Positions 11,325-23,453 of a stretch of DNA of 64,000 nucleotides are shown piece after piece. The stretch is from Thalassia testudinum (Eukaryota; Streptophyta; Magnoliopsida; Alismatales; Hydrocharitaceae). The notes under the pieces are model-generated. The model ran no database searches and was not told the origin of the DNA. It worked only from the letters and a program-made list of their open reading frames with translations. The stretch is taken from positions 39,948,501 through 40,012,500 of the forward strand of contig JAZHRO010000013.1 of the NCBI GenBank assembly GCA_037157565.1, in the 5' to 3' direction. The translations under genes were made by a program, and so were the position numbers. The first letter of the stretch is position 1. Each line of letters begins with the position of its first letter.

Positions 11325-13004
11325 TGTGGAATAAAATATATACCAATATCACAAAATAAACAATTACATAATGTACATAATTATTTTTAGGTGGAAACCC
11401 AAACTGGGTGAAAACCACCACCTAATCCTCTCGAGTTAGGATTTTCCGATCAACCAAGTTGATCAAAACCACTAAACGAATCACTTAAACGAGGGTGATT
11501 CAACCTCAATTACAACCACGCTACAAGTGCGAGGTTAGCGTTCCTTAACCCCTTCTCTTCACGAGAAGGATTTTGTCCCATGAAGGAGACGGGAATTCGC
11601 AAAGCGAATACCCAACCAAATAACAAAGTAAAATAACAAATATAGTCCTATAGAGCCAACAAAGATTTAAACATAGCTTCTATAGGAATTAGGAAACTCC
11701 CCTTTGCAAGGAGTGCCTCGAATCGATGACGCGGGTGTGTGAGCCACGCGACGATGCAACGTCGCTCTCGTGAACTACGGCGGGAGAGCGGGTGCACAAA
11801 GGCTTGATGCTCTCAAGATGTAGAACTTGAGCTTGGAGATCAAGAGCTTTTCTTGGACACTAAAGAGTGTGAAAGTGTATTACTAGGTGTGTCTTGTATA
11901 TCTAGGTGTGTGTTTGTGTGCAAGAGGTTCCCCTCTATTTATAGAGGCCTTAGGAAGGCTTTGGAAGGCTTTGGAAAGCTTCCATAGCCGTTGGGAGTAA
12001 AGCCCAAGAGAATCAGGTCGAAATCAGGAACAATGATTGCACTGACAAGGTTATCAGATGTCTGATCCTGGCATCAGACGTCTGGAAGATCACTTTAAGA
12101 TGTCTGGGAAAAACATCAGACGTCTGATTTTAGGCGGGTTTCTTCCTGACTTGAATCAGATCTAAACAGGGTTCTAGTGCAAGTACATCAGACGACATAC
12201 ATGACGTATGGCACTATGTCTGGACGTTTGGAAACCTACTTTTTCTGCGGGAATGGATTTCCAAGCGTTGCAACGGCTAGAAAATCTCTGAGAAGAGATT
12301 TTGGGTTAGCCGAGGCAAAACAGTCATATATCTGACGTCTGGAAAGGCTTAAGGATGTTTAATAAGGCTCTAACGGTCATATCCTTCAGTGTTTGTTAAG
12401 CCAGCCTAACGGTCCACTAATTGGACGTCTGGCAAAATCATCAGAAGTCTTCTAAGACGTCTGAACTTAGGTCTGGACGTCTGATTTCATTAGACAGAGC
12501 TAACAAGTCCAGCCTAAATGTTATCAGACGTCTGAATCAACAATCAGATGTCTTAAAATATATTATCAGACGTCTGATTTTGGGATTAGATGTCTGAAAA
12601 TGCTGTTTAACCCTATATTGGTTTTCTAAGTATTCTACAGAAAACCTAAGTATCCTATGGTTGTGCAGGTGTTCCTAGGACTACTTTTAGGGTACTTTGA
12701 GGCTCTTTAACATGGTATTCTAAGGAACAAAAAGAGTAAGGAAATAAAGACAAAAGTACATGAAAGAAATAAACAAAATTCTATCATATTCTTCTTGTCC
12801 TTCCATCTTCAATCTATCGCTCCTTGCGAATCTCCTCTGTTCTCCATCAAGCTCCTCCAATCCATCCTGGATGCGAGTTCGAACTCCGTCTAATCACGTC
12901 TCCATTTGCAATTGACCTGAAATCTAAGACTCCAAGTGCAAATGTTAAATGACACGTGTTTTGTTATCATCAAAACAAACGATCGTGGTGCTCTAGCACC
13001 AACA
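11325..13004 (-). mobile_element. LTR-like unit D (copia/Sirevirus-like LTR)
   Basis: On the minus strand it starts TGTTGGTGCTAGAGCACC, followed by tttgatgataacaaaac, and ends ATTCCACA. The E copy at 41180-42716 has the same ends and order. A TATAAATAGAGG box lies near 11937-11947 on the minus strand, inside a longer palindrome also present in E near 42165-42182. No coding region was found. No matching 5-bp target duplication is visible (taaaa versus gatga), so it may be a remnant left after recombination between two elements, or the exact ends may be misjudged. The centre carries a GACGTC array. Confidence 0.6.
12057..12600. promoter_or_regulatory. GACGTC array in unit D
   Basis: About a dozen GACGTC or GATGTC sites, many inside CAGACGTCTG. 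The first four start at 12057, 12077, 12099 and 12119, near a 20-bp step as in the T LTRs. Later sites lie at about 12328, 12424, 12453, 12475, 12527, 12547 and 12570. D shares no other obvious sequence with the T LTR. The function is inferred only. Confidence 0.45.
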
Positions 13005-14707
13005 GATGAGACCTGGAGGGGATGAGGCCAGAGGACTGGCATGGTTAGAGAAGACGATGCGGCAGTGGAGCTCCGGTGGACTACTTGAAAACACGAGAAC
13101 AACCTTACGACCACATCAAATATGCTTAGGCACTTTGTGAGAATGTAGCGAAGGTGATGGTGGCGGTGGCGTGCGATGAGAGTGCATGTGTGAGCGTGGC
13201 GAAGGCAGAGAATGAGTGCGAGGGTGGTTGTGTTTGGTGGAGCGAATGAGCAGCCAATCCCCTCAAATACTTGAGGGGTTTTGATAGGTGGAGTACGACG
13301 AAGATTTCTGGACTGGTGGGAGGTGGATTGGTGTAGTGTGGCAGTGGGAATGCCTCGCCGGAGGTGTGTCGGAGAGGTGGAAGACGAAGTTGGAGCGGGC
13401 GCGACGGTGGTTGAAGCAAAGATCTGAAGTTGTTGTGATGATGAGTGGATGATAAGGCGTCGATGAGAGTAGGTAGCGAATGAGGAGGAAGCGGAGGGGG
13501 CGTCGGCCGTGATGAGCCGGTGCCGAAGAAGGTGAATGCTCCGGGAGAGGGAACGGCGACGAGGAGGTTGGAGAGTGCCTCACAGGTATGGAGAGGTGCG
13601 AAATGCGATGGGGAAGAAGAACTGACCGCCTATTGTATGTAGCGGCCAGCAAAAAAGTTGGAGGGTGGTGGTAGTTGGAGTTGAGCTTGGAACAAGTTGG
13701 AGAGGGAGATAGGAAGATGTTTGTGACCCAAAAACTCGTTAAGGAGGTAAGGTAGGTAAGGAGGGTCTTATATAGGCCATTGGACGAGCTTCCAAGCTTG
13801 GAAACAAGCTTGAAAGCTCGAGAAATCAGGGATTGGGATTCTTAGTTTCAAGGAGTTCACACGAGCTCCATGAGGAGATTTGGAGTCCAAATTGAGGCTT
13901 AGATCGTTAAGGATTCCCTCAAGACCATCCCTTCCAAATTTGGAAGGGATCGGTCAATCAATCAAGGTAGAATCGGAGATTGAAGCTCGGATCTAATGAG
14001 TTCACACCTGCCATGGTGGCAGGGACCCAAATGCGAAGAAGACAATGAAGTTAGGGGGGTCTTTGTAAGGATTTTCAAAAGTAAGGGTGTATTGAGAAAG
14101 AAAGAGTCAGATTGAACCAAAATGCAAACTAGGTCGAAATGATCTCTGATTGAGGCCAAATTTTGGTATAAACCTAGTTTGGACTCGAGGAATCTAATGG
14201 TGATGTTGTATTTTGGTTTTGATTAAGTTGGACTGAGTAACTTACGTAGAAACCCAAATTAGGGTAACTTTCTGTCTGAGACTCTATTTTAGGTCAAAAT
14301 GAGTTCAGTTGGTCAAATCAAGGATGCTAAATCTTATAGAATATTTTTCTATAATTTTTTGAAGGTTTAGGTGAATTTTATCCTGACTAAGACCTCAGTT
14401 AATTAAGAGGATCTGAAATTAGGGTTTCGGATTCTATTAATTCTTGAAATGCGCGAAAATTCATTTTTGTCTAGACTCTCTTACTAGACATTAATGACCA
14501 TTTGACCTTTAATTAACCCCTGAAATTTCCCATGGTTATTCTGTACTTATGAAATGTAGTTAAAATTGTAGAAATAACATGTGTTCTTCTCATTTTCTTA
14601 AAACAGAATAGTATGCACACAGGACCCTTTGATGGTTATGTATGAGCTTTTATCAACTTTATCAAACTAAATTGAGCTAGTTAGGACTCATGATGGTGTT
14701 CCCATCA
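13005..14707 (-). mobile_element. G1 5' LTR, terminal segment
   Basis: The last part of the G1 5' LTR after unit D. It holds the minus-strand TATA-like box (cttatatagg on the plus strand, near 13770) and the conserved A/T-rich tail, and ends cccatca at 14707, the LTR start on the minus strand. The flank from 14708 (gtaag) is no longer R sequence. Frames here are chance openings in an asymmetric, purine-rich stretch. Confidence 0.7.
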
Positions 14708-16545
14708 GTAAGATTACAAAAGATCAAATTCATTTTAATTCAAATCAATTGGAAATCAATGCCTTTCCCTTGGGGTAAATGGCCTTTATATAATCAACCC
14801 TAACCTCCCATAAGGTAGGAAAATAACATTAGATTATTCTCAAAGTTGTAATAATAATTGGTCTTTCACGATGAGCTGTCAAATCGTCATTAAGGTCAAG
14901 TCTTATCAAAGATTACCATATTGGTTCACCTAATACTAGTAGGTAATTTCCCCCAATGACACCTTATTATGGAGTAGGTGCCCTTTCCCTAAATGATGAC
15001 TCGTCTTTCGTGTCGTCTATTACGCTAGAGATTGGCCAAACTTCTATCTTATGCCCATTTATGTTTGAACCTGGTGATGTCCCATAAATAGTATTGTAAT
15101 CTTTCTTAGGGGTTTGAGTGTTCGGTTTGACTCTAAATCGGTGTTGGTTTGGCTAAAAGGAGTGGCTGAAGCCCAAACCCTAATAGCTAGGTTAAAAACT
15201 TGTAATCGTATACACTACCCTCCAATAATACTAGGTTTACTTGGGGGCTTTTTGATTCGATATAAGATCAGGAGCTTTTTAGTAACTTGTCTGCTTTCAT
15301 GGTAGAGACTTTGTGTGAAAACCAACAGAAACATTGGTGACAGGAACTTGAGTTAGTCAGGCTAAGCACCTCTACATTAGCAAGCTTATAAGAACTCCCC
15401 CAATTAACTTTAGCGCTCGAGTTAGTACCTAATGAGTGTAGTAAGAGAGTTGTTGCCCAAGTGTCATGCACTTAGAAAGGTCTAACCAATACTAAATAAT
15501 CACCACAAATGCTAAGTTAGTGGATTGTGCTTGGATAAGGAAAGGATAGGCATCCTTATGTGCAATTGTTATGATTCATATCATCAATTTCATGTCATTT
15601 AGTTATAGCTTCTACTTAAGTTAAAATCATAGTTCACATGTCCCCCATGGTCCTTTGGTGATTCCAATATTTAATCTTATTAAGCAATCACAACTGGTCA
15701 ATATCATGAATCATTCCAAACTAGCATTTAGTAGGTTGAGTGATAAGAGTTTAGGCCTAAGTAGAGTTTTCCAAGTTCACTCTCGTCTTTTAGACTTGAT
15801 GTCCATCATACTCTGTTTGGGTAAATGTTTTGTGGTCTAGGTGTCCAAGACAATACTAAGTTGAATTCATGTTTTGTAGATATTTGGGTGACCAAATCAA
15901 TTGTCGAGTGCTTAGACATAGGTTCAGATCAATACCTACCTAGATTTGGACGACCAAATCAATTGTTAAGGAACCCCAACTTAAAGCACAAACTTTGGAG
16001 AGACTTTGCCCAAGCCCCCATTCAAAGTTCAATTTGAGTCGATCTTTGCGTGAGTTGGTTCCCATTCTCTCCCATATCTAAACTGAAATTTCCTACACAT
16101 ATCTTAGAGTTTGGAATTCCCTTAAAACCTCAAAAAATGGAGGAAATCCTATGCTCAAAAATTAAGTGTTTACAAAAAAATTAATTAAATTTAGGTGCCC
16201 AAACCAAGTTCTCATGGTTAGCTTGACGAAGGATGCTGCCCATGTCATCATTTTAGGTCATGGCAACTAAACTTCCTATATAGATGCCCAAATCACATTT
16301 TGATGGAACTCATACTCTATTTTCTATACTTGAAATCTTGGATATTATTTTAGGTAAACTATTCCCATAACCCTTTTAATATTACTAATTTCTATTAAGA
16401 GCTTCAAGATTTAACATATTACAATAATTCTCACGATAATCAACAACAAAAAAGAGAAATCCACTAAAAATATCATTTACGTACTACTGTTTAACCTTCC
16501 TCACTCTCCTCTCTTACCTAATGGTAAAATTTATACAGGAGATTT
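14708..16545. other. Intergenic region upstream of the GT47 gene
   Basis: No conserved coding region, LTR end or RNA gene could be recognised. The sequence is A/T-rich with short openings only. The 500 bp next to the gene look like ordinary single-copy promoter DNA. Confidence 0.5.
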
Positions 16546-16565
16546 CTATATTTATATAAATAATA
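16546..16565 (+). promoter_or_regulatory. Candidate TATA box of the GT47 gene
   Basis: A TATTTATATAAATA stretch lies about 370 bp upstream of the start codon. If used, the 5' leader would be about 330-350 nt. No other TATA-like sequence closer to the ATG stands out. The position is an inference; transcript ends would decide it. Confidence 0.3.
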
Positions 16566-16927
16566 GATTAATTTATCACATAAAAAATCAAACCATCGAG
16601 ATAATCATAAATGACAATATTTCAACTAAAGTTATAAATCACATTCGGACGAAGGAAAAGGATAACACGCACGCACACACAAAAAAATTAAAAAGAAAGG
16701 GAAGTTAAAAAGAATCCCGCCAAGTAATGCCTCAAAAAAAAGTGTGGCCGTAAATTCCCGCGACAAAACCAAAGCGCGCAATCCAGTTTTAACCCCGCCG
16801 ACGAATCGTCACCACCTCACATTCCCCTCCCCCACCAGCAGCCATTGGTCCACACGTTGCAGAGTCCCCCCTCCTTAGATCCTCCCACATCCTCAACTAC
16901 CCCCGACGATCCACTCACCTCCCCGCC

Positions 16928-17772
16928 ATGTCCCCCTCCCCACTCCTTGCTCTCCTCCTCCTCCTCCTCCACCACCTCCCCACCTTCCTCTCCTCCCCCT
17001 TCACCACCACCAACCCAACATTCCCCCCCTCCCCATCGTCCTCCTCCTGTGATGGCCGTCGGATCCACATTCGACGCCTTCCCCCTCTCTTCAACGCCGA
17101 CCTCCTCCTCAACTGCTCCCCCGATCTCCACCCCCTCCTCCCCTCCTCCCCCTGCTCGCACCTTCCCAACTACGGCCTCGGCCCCAAGACCCACAACCTC
17201 TCCCTCTCCTGGTACCGCACCGACCACCGCCTCCTCGAGCCCTTCTTCCACCGCCGTCTCCTCGAGTACCCCTGCCTCACCCACGACCCCTCCCAAGCCG
17301 ACGCCGTCTTCCTCCCCTACTACGCCTCCCTCGACGCCCTCCGCTTCCTCCACGGCCCCGACTACAACCTCTCCTCCACCCACGGGCTCCGCCTCCACAC
17401 CTTCCTCCAGCGGGACAGCCCCCGCGTGTGGGCCCGCCGGGGGGGCCACGACCACTTCCTCGTCGTCGCGGGCCCCGCGTGGGACTACTCGCAGAGGCCC
17501 CGCTCCGAGCCTCTCCTGTGGGGGACATCGCTGCTGGAGGTCCCGGAGCTCTTCAACGTCACGGCGCTCACCCTGGAGGCGCGGCCCTGGCCGTGGCAGG
17601 AGCAGGCCGTGCCGTACCCGACGTCGTTCCACCCGGCCAACCTCGCGCGCCTCGACGCGTGGGTCGCCCGCGCGAGGCACTCCAGGAGGACCAACCTCAT
17701 GCTGTTCGCGGGGAGCGGAGGGGGCGGCGCCACGCAGCCTGGGTCGCCGCCCAACATCCGCCGGAGCATAAG
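16928..17772 (+). CDS. GT47 xyloglucan-galactosyltransferase-like protein, exon 1
   Basis: First exon (281 codons plus 2 nt) of a Golgi-type inverting glycosyltransferase of family GT47, MUR3-like clade, which adds sugars to cell-wall polysaccharides such as xyloglucan. The exact acceptor is unknown. Residues 3-22 are a leucine-rich signal anchor. The exostosin domain begins at C41 with CDGRRIHIRRLPPLFN and continues with NLSLSWYRTDH (90-100), the DAVFLPYYASLD stretch (125-136), and W168...GGHDHFLVVAGPAWDYS. It ends in the PPNIRRSIR motif that in this family leads straight into the second half of the domain. The start is the first ATG before the hydrophobic segment. GC content is very high. 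The donor is AAG|GTGCTG; reading through it gives a stop two codons later. It joins 37691 in frame. Confidence 0.85.
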
Positions 17773-18488
17773 GTGCTGAATCCAACTCCAAAAACATGCT
17801 TTAGACCAAATTATAGAACAAAACATGCCCTTTTTTTTGCAATATGAAATCTACGATAGAGGCATGAATTTTGGTTTCGATAGAGTCTATTGATACCATG
17901 GAAAATTTATCGATACCGATCTTATGCTCGTCGCCAGAGAGTATGGTGCTAGATTCGACGGAAAACATGCTCTGTTTCTTCTACATAGGCCCTGAATTGT
18001 GCCATGATGGCAATGCCAAAGAGCCAAATTGAAGAATAAATTTACTTTTTGGATTAAGAACGGCAATTCGTATATTCTCTCATGGTGCCCGGCATTTTCA
18101 CCGAGTTACCCCTCTTGCAAACCCTAAAAACTCCCACTTGTGTTGTCACCAACTGGGCCCTGGCCAGTCATTTCACATCAATCAGGGACTTCTCTCCTCA
18201 CCCTTGCCTCTCTGACGGTCCTCTTTGCTGATCACTGTCTCTACTTGGAGGGAGTCATGCTCATGCACATGCTCACGTTCACGTTTTTGCCTCTCCTCCC
18301 TCGATTGTGGAACCTCCACCGCAACCTTGAGCTTCCTTTTTGTGCTCCAACCTTGGGTCTCTCTTTCAGCCTCCCTAGAGTATGTACTATGTAGACAATG
18401 CTGTGTGTCTCCTATGACCACAAGTTGACCCCTCTTGCGTCACTCCCTCCATGCCCAGTGGCTTTGAGCTGCCTGTGCCATCTTGCCC
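17773..18488 (+). other. GT47 intron, original 5' part
   Basis: Intron sequence from the donor to the TTTCT target site of G3. It shows no recognisable coding or repeat structure. With 35381-37690 it gives an ancestral intron of about 3.0 kb. Confidence 0.65.
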
Positions 18489-18493
18489 TTTCT

Positions 18494-18999
18494 TGATAAC
18501 AGCACCGTTGGTGTCGGAGAGTTGATGTGAACATTGAAGGGGTTGCCGTGGCCTTGGAGACCATTGGCGACCCATTGTGGGTGGCACCCCAATGACCACG
18601 AGAATGTAAGGAAATATGATAGACAAGAAACAAGGCAGTAAATCATCATAGCACCAACTTCTTCCCAACTTAAATAACATACCATTGACTATGGACTCTA
18701 CCCATCAATAAGACAAAATGAACAGTCCAAACAACAGGACAAAATGGAGACCCGTCATTGCAACCCATGTCTTCCTAAAATACGCATGGTTTTGAATGGG
18801 AATGATGTCCCCTTCTTTCCCATGCCATTTTCGCCTTTCTTCTACCATAAGGCCTGCTGCTTTGATGTCTTGACCCACAACAAAAAAAAGGACCACGTAG
18901 ACTTGATCCAACTTCGTAAAGTATCCTTAACTTGCCAGTGAAGCCAGCCACATGTCCTCCAACTTGGTGCCATGTGGTCATTTGATCTGACATGTATCA
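18494..18999 (-). mobile_element. G3 3' LTR (506 bp)
   Basis: LTR of a minus-strand gypsy element. On the minus strand it starts TGATACATGTC and ends GTTATCA. Its partner is at 34873-35375. The left flank TTTCT (18489-18493) equals the right flank of the partner (35376-35380), which proves the two are the ends of one insertion. The short open frames here are not genes. Confidence 0.88.
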
Positions 19000-19020
19000 A
19001 CAACCCCTCCCTCGAAGCTG
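19000..19020 (-). other. G3 polypurine tract
   Basis: On the minus strand, GAGGGAGGGGTTGT lies directly in front of the 3' LTR. It is the priming site for plus-strand DNA and fixes the LTR start. Confidence 0.8.
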
Positions 19021-19059
19021 GCATTGTCCTCAAGGCCCCAATCCAAGTCATCATTCACG

Positions 19060-22000
19060 AAGAGTGTGGTAGTTCTCCCACATGGCATCAACATCATCCT
19101 CCCTAGCCCATAAAATCAAGACTTTGGTTGAGGCTTGCCTATGCCATTTGGCTAGCTAGCGAGTATGTGATCAGGGATTCAGGATAGTGTTGCTGATCGT
19201 TGTGCGATGGCCACTTAGTTGGTGGGGTTGATATTGGTGTGTGGTGACTGTGATGGAGCATCAATTGAGATGTGTGAAATATGGGATGGATTTTGCATTC
19301 AGGTGGGAGGTGTAGCTTGTAGGTGACTTCACTGACCTTTCAGACTTTGGCAAAAGGGTCCAAAGAATTTTGGGGAGTGTTTTTTATCGGGCATATTGGT
19401 GAGAAGAGCAATTTGGAAAGGGGATAGCTTGAAGTAGATCATTTGGCCCTTTGTATTGGTAGTGCACATTGGTGATGATTAGCTAGGGTTTGCATGTGAT
19501 CCTGAGTTTGACATAAACGGTTGTGGAGTTCTTGGAGCATAGTGTCCTGTGTCATGAGGGTCTCCATGATGTCCTTAGAGTGTGCTTTGTCGTGAATGCA
19601 TTTGGCCTAGGAAGCAGGTGGGCATCATACATGACTTTGAAAGGAGTCAAGCTTGTAGTGGAATGCCATTGCGTATTAAATGAATACTTAGCCTAAGTGA
19701 GCCATTGCACCCATGAATGTGGGTGGTTGCTACAAAAATAACGCAAATAGGCACCTAAGCTTTGATTGACGACCTTTGTTTGGTCGTTCATTTGTAGGTG
19801 GTAAGCTGAGGAATATTGTAGCTTTGTTCCTTGCAAATGGAGCTTGTGTGAGAAGTAGCTAGTGAAGATGGCATCCCTATTTTGACTATGGTGTAAGGGA
19901 TCCCATGGAGGTGGACAACGTTGTTGGTGAAGACTCGAGCAATGTCCTTAGCGGTATAAGGGTGCTTTAGGGGTGCGAGGTGAACATACTTGGAGAGGTG
20001 ATTGACGATGACCATGATGATGGTGAAGCCATGACATGAAAGTAAAGCTTTAATGAAATTCATTGAGAGTTCATCCCACGAGTTGGGGTATAAATAGTGG
20101 CTTTAGGAGGTTTGTCGAGGCTAAGGTGAAGCTTTATGCATTTGGCACACCGTACATGAGCGAATCCATTCTCGCATAACACAATTCACCCTTGCCAATA
20201 GAGATCGCATTGTAGGTGATGCAAGGTTTTGTCATAGCTGATGTGGCTTCTCATCAAAGAGGAGGGCTACTCGTCAAGCAATTGAGGAATCAACGGGGAT
20301 GTGGTGGCCACAAATAGGTGGCCCTTGTAGAGCAGCACCTTGTTCCCTATTATCCAATGTCATGTGCGATTGTTGATTAGTTGTGCATGCACGAGCTTGG
20401 TTGTAGTCGGCGTGGTCCCTATACTTGATAATGAGGAGGTCTACCTGTTGAGGCTAGACAACGGAGATGGCCGTGGTTGATTCAAAGTCCTCCTAATAGG
20501 AGAGGGTGCTAGTGACTCAATTGGTAACGCCTTTCTTGTAGATGATCTCAAAATTGTAAGAAGATAGTTTGGTGGCCTAGTTTTTTGCTACCACGAAGAA
20601 GAGAGGTGTTGCTTGAGAAGGAATTTGAGGCTTTGGTGGTCGGTATGGATGGTGAAATGGTCGTTTAGAAGATACCAATGCCATTTATCAATGGCGAGTA
20701 TCAAGGTGTATAATTCCTTCTTGTAGGTGGAGTAAGCGCATTGCGATGGAGAGAGTGCTTGGTTAAGGAATGCAAGGGGGTGTCCCTCTTGCACGAGGAC
20801 AACGAAATGGTTGGACATAAAGTTGCTTTGCTTGGAGTTGGAGAGGACAAGGAAGACATGCTCCATGTGCTCGTTCCATGTTCAACTAAAAATGAGAATG
20901 TTATGAAAGAGGACAAGCATGAAATGGCATAGCCATGGCTAAAATAAGTTGTTTATCAGTGCTTGGAATGTGGACGATGTGTTACACAACTTGAAGGGCA
21001 TGATGAGGAACTCAAGCTTGTCATGTGTACAGAACATCATCTTGTAGATATCCCCTTCCTTCATCCAGATTTGGTGGTACTTGGACCATAGGTCCAGCTT
21101 GGTGAAGAAGGTGATACCATGAAGTTCTTCAAGGAGATCATTGACGATCGGGATAGGGTAGTGATCCTTCAACATTTGGTCATTTAATGCTCAACAATCG
21201 ATGCAAAAGCACTAAGTTCCATCTTTCTTGTGAACCAGCAGTACCGGCAATGCAAATAGGCTTTGTCTCGGATGAATGTGTCTATCATTAAGTAAGAACT
21301 AAACTTGTCGCTTGACTTCATTCTTCTACATCCATGCTAAGTGATATAGGGAGAGAGCCATTGGTTGGGCCTTAGGTTTCAGTGGGATGGCGTGTGCGTC
21401 TTCCTTCCCTGGGAGAAGTCCTTATGGCTCAACAAAGACCACGAAGAACTCCTGGAGGACTGCATGTAACCCTTTGGATGTGTTGTAAGCCTCCCATGGA
21501 TTAGTCATGCCCTTCAAGCTTTTAACACGAAGGAGATATAACTAGTTGTCCCACTTTAGTTCATGTTTGATCTCATCAGACATGAGGTTCCCTTCACTTG
21601 GTTGGATGCCTTGAAGGACCACAAACCTCTCGGGGTTGTGGTAGGTGAGCTGCAACTGGTCAAAATCTCATGTCATCTCATAGAGTGTACATATCAATGG
21701 TAGTCTGAGGGTGGTGTTGAATGTACCAAGGCTAAGGATGTACACATTGATTGCGTAAGTGTACCCTTGGGCATGCATAACGAGTGACTCCACATGCTCT
21801 ATAGTGGAGAGGGGGGTTGTGCCTCCCACGACTGCTATGTGCATTAGTCGTTGCAACCAAATATGTTGGGCATCGTGTGGCACCAATCGAGGGTTGATCA
21901 AGTTATTAAAGCTTTTAGATTTTGCGAGGGTGATGTTGTAGCCCATTGTTGTAAGGATGTGGAGCTTGATGAGGTTGTGGGCATTAAGGCCCCACATTGT

Positions 22001-22112
22001 GTGGGTCGAGAGTTGTTCCTTCGTGTTGATGGCATCCTTTAACTCCTCGGCTGGTTCCTCCTAAATGTTGCCATCCTCCAACATTGTGTACAATTCCTTG
22101 GCCTTACAACGA
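19060..22112 (-). pseudogene. G3 gypsy pol pseudogene (protease to chromovirus-type C-terminus)
   Basis: Minus-strand collinear pol remnants. A protease-like region lies at 21997-21668 and reverse transcriptase at 21175-20939 (DHYPIPIVNDLLEELHG, TKLDLWSKYHQI). RNase H lies at 20866-20588 (QEGHPLAFLNQALS, ELYTLILAIDKWHWYL, IHTDHQSLKFLL). The integrase core lies at 20063-19788 (DRLSKY-type motif read as NHLSKY, then PLKHPYTAKDIARVF, HGIP). A C-terminal stretch from about 19400 down to 19060 resembles the IHPxFHxSQL and tail region of chromovirus polyproteins. Many stops and frameshifts are present and the SDRD motif of integrase is lost, so it is inactive. The gag of the same element lies beyond G2, at 32164-32872. 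Confidence 0.82.
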
Positions 22113-22117
22113 TGGCT

Positions 22118-22688
22118 TGATGAGAGGCCAAAAATACCCTCGGACTTAAAACTTCGTACGAAGCTCGAAGAAGGATTCGGTTATTCGAATACCAAGCAAA
22201 CAGGCGGATCCGACTTTGCTCGACTTGCTTATACTCAGATGGATCCGGACCCGCCTTCATCCGGGCGGATCCAGATATGATCGACTTGCCGAAGGACTCA
22301 GATTGATCGGAGTCGAAGAGGCGGCAACAACACTCACGATGCCTACATCGGCATTAACGGTGGCGTTACTTGTGCTATTAATAGTTAAATAATGGATGTG
22401 TTGGAGAATCTGTAAGGATCGTTATAAGGGATTTAATGTTGTTGGGATATTTCTTGTATTATAAATAGGTAAGAGAGGCCCTCTGGGGTTCTCTTCACGC
22501 AATTGAAGAGAGAGAAAGCTAGAGATTCTCTATTACCTGCTAATTCGAGTGGAAGTTTGGGGGCATTGCTTTCCCCCTAGACATACACTTCTTCGGGTGA
22601 AACTGGGTCACCAACTCATGTCTCTTTTCTGTGATTGCATTACTTTTATTGTTGAGTCGGATCCTCCTTTCGCTAAGGAGATCGATCA
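22118..22688 (+). mobile_element. G2 5' LTR (571 bp)
   Basis: It starts TGATGAGAGGCC and ends GATCGATCA. The partner LTR is at 31586-32158. The target duplication is TGGCT (22113-22117) against TGGCC (32159-32163). By eye the LTRs agree at roughly 80-85%, with many transitions, so the insertion is old. A TATA-like tattataaatagg lies near 22458-22470. Confidence 0.87.
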
Positions 22689-22708
22689 ATTGGCACTGTT
22701 TGCTAAGG
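22689..22708 (+). other. G2 primer-binding site
   Basis: ATTGGCACTGTTTGCTAAGG right after the LTR is a decayed form of the TTGGCGCCGTCTGTGGGG-type primer-binding site common in plant gypsy elements (established knowledge). Confidence 0.6.
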
Positions 22709-22898
22709 AAATGATTATCATCTGATACTGTTTCATTATCCAAAATCTTAGCAATGGTCCCCACGACTCACAATTCCTTTCTCGGTAATCTCAAGAAGGT
22801 AGTGACGTAGGCGGAATTGAGTGTCTTGATGTCCAAGGGATGTCCCCAGGATGTCGGGCCCAGTAAGAAGTCGGTTCAACCTAGCCGACTACTTGAGG

Positions 22899-23445
22899 TA
22901 AGGTTTGAAATGCTGATTTTGACGCTGTGCTGATGAAATTTTAAGTGTGCATTTCGGTATGTCGTGGAAATGCTTATTTTTTGATAGCCATGCCGATGGG
23001 TCTGTCGATAACATGTTGACAAAAAATCACATAAATACTCAAAATGATGTTAAAATACTCAAAATTTTTTGTATGTGTGAAATCACGTAAATGCTTTTTT
23101 TTTTTTTGTAATTTTGTGTTCTTTGTAATTGTGTGTCACGTAGACTCAATTTTTGTGCATGCACATGCATTTGGACTTGCCACCATTTTTTTAAGACCCA
23201 AAAACCTCCCACCAATTTCCAGTTTTGAATTTTTAGGCCTGCCAATTTCAATTTTCAGCCGCCACCAGCACCAACAATCGGCATGCCATCGGAATTGCTG
23301 GTAGTTGTCGGCATGCCGGCGAAATCCTCAGCATGCTGACGGCACACCTGTAAATTGACATTAGAATTGTGTCAGCACGGCTCCCTCCCAGAAATAGCCT
23401 TGCCGAGGGCATGTCGGCAGCATGCCATCAACATTTAAATCATTG
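22899..23445. mobile_element. hAT-like MITE 1 (547 bp)
   Basis: It begins taaggtttgaaatg and ends acatttaaatcattg, with an 8-bp target duplication ACTTGAGG (22891-22898) / ACTCGAGG (23446-23453), one mismatch. A second copy lies at 23717-24032. The ends form weak inverted repeats (AAATGnnGA). No transposase is encoded; the short frames inside are not genes. Eight-bp duplication and CA...TG ends (the first C mutated here) are typical of hAT elements. Confidence 0.7.
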
Positions 23446-23453
23446 ACTCGAGG

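Noticed and set aside
13263..13652. 129-codon minus-strand frame in the G1 LTR
   Set aside because: Proline/serine-rich translation of a purine-rich LTR strand. The homologous R copies do not keep the frame.
16817..17797. Long antisense frame and overlapping plus frames over the GT47 first exon
   Set aside because: They are shadows of a GC-rich exon. Only the frame starting at 16928 carries the GT47 motifs and continues into exon 2.
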